Assembly: GCF_905475395.1 (NCBI RefSeq)
Contig: NC_058339.1
Coordinates: forward strand, 8,502,001 to 8,566,000
Direction: 5' to 3'
Length of the DNA: 64,000 nucleotides
Origin: Chrysoperla carnea
Taxonomy: Eukaryota > Arthropoda > Insecta > Neuroptera > Chrysopidae
Position 1 is the stretch's first letter; every line of letters starts with the position of its first letter. The notes beneath the pieces are model-generated. The model saw only the letters and a list, made by a program, of their open reading frames with translations. It was not told the DNA's origin and made no database searches. Made by a program: the position numbers and the translations under genes. Shown here in pieces: positions 60,901 to 64,000 of this stretch.

Positions 60901-61859
60901 CATGTGAACCAAACAATTATGCACATTCCAATGGATCCAGAATATGAAAACGCTGCTGTAGGTGAAACAAATATCCCTGACCCAATCATACAACTAATAT
61001 TAAAACTAATAGCCGATACTAATTCTAATTCTCTCTTTAATTCAACATTTCCCGTTTCAGTTTTCATTTTGACAGTAGTCGATTCTGAATCTTTTTCATT
61101 TGTGGATTTACCTTTAAGAAATAATGAATAACGATGAATGTTGCGAACTATAGCTTCACCATCCGTAAGAGAATTATATGAAGTTATCAGAAATCTTAGT
61201 TGGTAAGGTAAGTAAAAAGGAATGTCTGAGAATAGGTATATTCGAATAAAGGAATACATAAAATAGCCATTCTTAGAGAGTCCTCAATAACAGCTCCGAT
61301 TTTGATTATTTTTATTTAAATGTTTCTTTTTATATATTGTGTACAATAATCTTTTATATTGACTCTTTTCTTTGTTTAAAACTTTCCACGAACGCGCCTC
61401 TTTGTATGGCTTCTATTTAGATTATTTCTAAACTAGCACAGTCACTTTTTTCTAAAACCTTGTGGATAAATTGTTAAATAAATGGAATAGTCCAGTTAAA
61501 AGTTGACTTAATAAATTAATAAATAGGCAACTAGTATTACGTATATGTTATACATATATAATAGTTTTTCGATTATTTGTGATTCGATTATAACAACACT
61601 CACATATATGTAGTTCAAGTTGCCTAATTATAAATTTCAATTGATTCTTTATTTATAAATAGAAATATTTGCGCAACTAACTCATGGTTTTCGAATGTTA
61701 TTTGACTCAAAATAAACACAATCCACAAGGTTTTTGCAACAAAAGTGAGCGGTTTATTTACCTTTCCTTAATTAACCGAACATCCTCTACTGCGTAGGTG
61801 CTAAACGTTATATTAATAAAATTTATATAAAAAAATGTTAAAAACTTACCTTTTTCCAT
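57907..61859 (-). CDS. SLC7-family amino acid transporter, light-chain type (LAT/b0,+AT-like)
   Basis: Nine coding exons on the minus strand, 61859-61850, 61111-60881, 60618-60343, 60037-59912, 59627-59528, 59468-59424, 59361-59037, 58926-58777 and 58176-57907, give 510 aa with all phases consistent. It begins MEKGKSTNEKDSE and then GNVELKRELELVSAISFNI, CMIGSGIFVSP (substrate-binding GSG in TM1), about 12 hydrophobic segments, VFAFYNSFWAYDGW (TM6), VTEEVKNPSKNIPR and LSTFGCALSS. These are SLC7 light-chain motifs (LAT1, y+LAT, b0,+AT group). Such proteins exchange amino acids at the plasma membrane as partners of a 4F2hc/CD98-type heavy chain; a Cys in the TM3-TM4 loop (FFCILQLK) is a candidate for that disulfide. 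Substrate range cannot be told. The last exon may instead end at a donor (tttag/gtaagt) near 58008. Confidence 0.92.
60074..60277. mobile_element. MITE with 24 bp perfect inverted termini
   Basis: The left end 'tccctggtggaaaaaatatt' (continuing 'tgaa') and right end 'ttcaaatattttttccacca' (continuing 'ggga') are exact inverse complements. The element is 204 bp in the SLC7 intron between exons 3 and 4. The interior is A/T-rich with several 'agacttat' words. There is no coding content. Confidence 0.8.
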
Positions 61860-64000
61860 TTGTAACAAATAGGTAAAACTTAAAACATGAAAAACGAACA
61901 ACAATTATGAATAATATTATTGTTAAATAAAGTAACAATGATTTTTTTATATGATTTGATTTCTTTGCATCTTCATTTGCTTATATAATTTGAAAAAGTT
62001 AATAAAACAATTTTTAGTATAATATTTTAAAAATGAATTATAAATAGTCCTAAATGTGCTTAATCAAAAAACTATTAAGGCTCAAGGTTACAAATTTTGA
62101 ATGTCAAGTATATATACAATATAAAAATCGCCTTTTATGCCGTGTATTTATTCAAACGCTAACGTTGCAAACCAATAATTTACATACACGTGAAAATTGT
62201 GAAAATGGATATTTCACACAATAAATAGTAAATAAACGAATTATACCACAGTCATTTTAGAACAGAATATTCCACCAACATCTCAATTTTTGGTAACAAG
62301 GTTTTGACGAGTAGAATTCATTTAAAAAAGTTTGCGTTCCAAACGTGAGCCCAAATTAAGGAGATGCAAAGATTGAATAATACTAGGGATTTCAATAAAA
62401 CTATACAAATACATTTTTTGATTAACAAAGTTTCCAAAAATTACAAAAATATCATAGGGCATCGGGATTTTTATTATTTTTTTATCGTTCAAAGTTGGCT
62501 GGAAAATGATGAAACATATAGGTTATCCTTTTTAATTGGATATTTCTATTTCAAAATATCTAGAGAGTGTAATAAAAAACTATCTTAAATATTTAGACAA
62601 TCTTGTAGTTTATAATAATACCATAAAAATATAAGGTTGTCGATGATATAATAACAAAATTTTAATTTTGTTATGAGTTCATCGAAGATCCATCATTTGA
62701 TAAACAGAGACGACTATAGTTAGAGTATTGATGATTGAAGAGCGGTATCTATATTATCAAATTTACAAGAAGCACTTGCATATAATATATTATATATTTT
62801 GGTTTTGCTTAGTCGTAAGTATAAGGTTGTTATTGTTTATTGACACGTTAACATGCAAATAGTTATTCCACAACAAAAGTATTTAATTATTATTTTTTTA
62901 TTGACGTATACTTATTAATATAATTACATGTGCGGTCAGAATTATTTACAAATATGCGGTATTTTATTCACCACATTTTAGATTATTGCAGTTATGAAGG
63001 ATTTTTCGATAAAACATTTAAAGATTTTTGGCCTTTGTTTTTCCATGAATAAAATTTCTTCTCATTAATATTATATTTGAAATATTTTGTATCTTAAAAA
63101 TTGATATTTTAGTAAATTAATTCAAGATGCATGCCTCAATACAGATAAATAGAGATAGAGAGAAAAATACTCATATCCGCTGTGATTCGAACAAAAGATG
63201 TTATATAATCGGATACCACATGGAAATTGTCACTGCTTTTCCGCTTACCTAATTAATGTTATTACCTTATGTGGGAGTATTCATTATCTACTGTTGCATT
63301 ATTATGAAAAAGTTTGTTCCATGATTTGGATTTAATTATCATATTCATTTACGCCCATGTTATTTTAACAAAAATTAAGATAACCGGTTAAAAGTTTGAA
63401 AAAAAATAAATCAACTTAAAAAAAAACTTGTATAACCGTATGTATGGTGGATTAAAAACATCGATTTTATTTTCAGAAATGCCTATAAATAATGGAAAAT
63501 GTGTAAATTATTCGTTTCTTGATATTCAAATGAAAATACATAATACGTTTTCCTTTGAAGTGTACAGTCTCACTCTTACATGTTAAGTGGTATAATGTGA
63601 TGAGATAGAAAAAGATATTAAAAATATCATATATCAGAGACTTTCAATTAGTTTCATAATAAAACATATAATTTGAATCACTTATATAGCAGTGTGAAAC
63701 GTTTGTGTGTTGTGTATACACAAATATATAAATTGAATAAATACACGAAGAGCTGACATAATTTGAGTCACTCACATAGAACAGGAATGACGAAGTTGGC
63801 TACGCCCTAGACCGGGTATTTAGATGACCCAGTAAGCCCAGGCTTCTGTGTAATTTTTTCGTTTCTTTCTATTTACTAAAATTGTGACTAATTCAGTTCG
63901 AATTAAAAAACTTAAGACTTGCACCTTTCTAAACCAGATAAAATCCGAAAAATAAAATATAAAGTACCAATATACTTATGGTTTTCTTTTTTTAATTAAG
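61860..64000. other. Upstream of the SLC7 gene, to window end
   Basis: This is presumed SLC7 5' UTR and promoter (nearest few hundred bases), then A/T-rich DNA with the 400 bp repeat at 62395-62805. No gene or RNA was recognised in 62806-64000. A short less A+T-rich patch at 63785-63845 ('ggctacgccctagaccgggt') is unassigned and partly resembles the 'gatgaccc' repeat starts elsewhere. Confidence 0.5.
62395..62805 (+). repeat. ~400 bp repeat, copy 2
   Basis: See 44078-44480. This copy has a few-base insertion ('gaagatc' near 62685) relative to copy 1. The open frame 62364-62588 is broken in copy 1, which argues against a selected protein. Confidence 0.8.

Noticed and set aside
62364-62588. 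74-codon frame as a small gene
   Set aside because: The same 400 bp repeat at 44.1 kb has stops in this frame, so it is not under coding selection.

Overview
The window is strongly A+T-rich nuclear DNA of an insect. It has multi-exon genes with GT-AG introns, a five-domain group II (Cht10-type) chitinase, a neuronal syntaxin first exon, a eukaryotic initiator tRNA gene and many decayed transposons. The order of insect cannot be fixed from the sequence alone. All gene models below were joined by eye from splice signals and reading phase; no alignment or transcript data were used.

Layout. (1) 1-3.2 kb: repeats lying in what is probably the first intron of a leftward syntaxin-1A gene, whose first coding exon (3123-3155, minus) is the only part visible. 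(2) 3.5-6.8 kb: Ran GTPase (plus), head to head with syntaxin. (3) 6.8-9.8 kb: repeat-filled gap with a hAT transposase remnant. (4) 9.9-12.5 kb: nuclear gene for mitochondrial EF-Tu (minus); one intron holds a LINE tail flanked by a ~130 bp direct duplication. (5) 12.8-13.7 kb: short tandem array of a ~315 bp satellite. (6) 13.75-16.8 kb (5' end perhaps 18.1 kb): GT10 alpha-1,3-fucosyltransferase (minus). (7) 18.1-37.9 kb: about 20 kb with no recognisable host gene, holding hAT, LINE, SINE and foldback/MITE remnants. (8) 37.97-57.26 kb: Cht10-like chitinase (plus), 19 coding exons, about 2802 aa. Its signal peptide is split across an 8.7 kb first intron that contains an antisense initiator tRNA-Met, several foldback elements and a cluster of heat-shock-element-like palindromes. 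(9) 57.9-61.86 kb: SLC7-family amino acid transporter light chain (minus), convergent with the chitinase. (10) 61.9-64 kb: upstream DNA with one copy of a repeat also found in the chitinase intron.

The genes are unrelated housekeeping or tissue genes: nuclear transport, synaptic fusion, mitochondrial translation, Golgi glycosylation, cuticle turnover and amino acid uptake. They do not form a pathway. The most informative features are the intron map of the five chitinase domains, which separates domains 1-2 from 3-5, the bidirectional Syx1A/Ran promoter, and the dense set of inverted-repeat elements. No LTR retrovirus-like element, Polinton, CRISPR array or bacterial-type operon was recognised.
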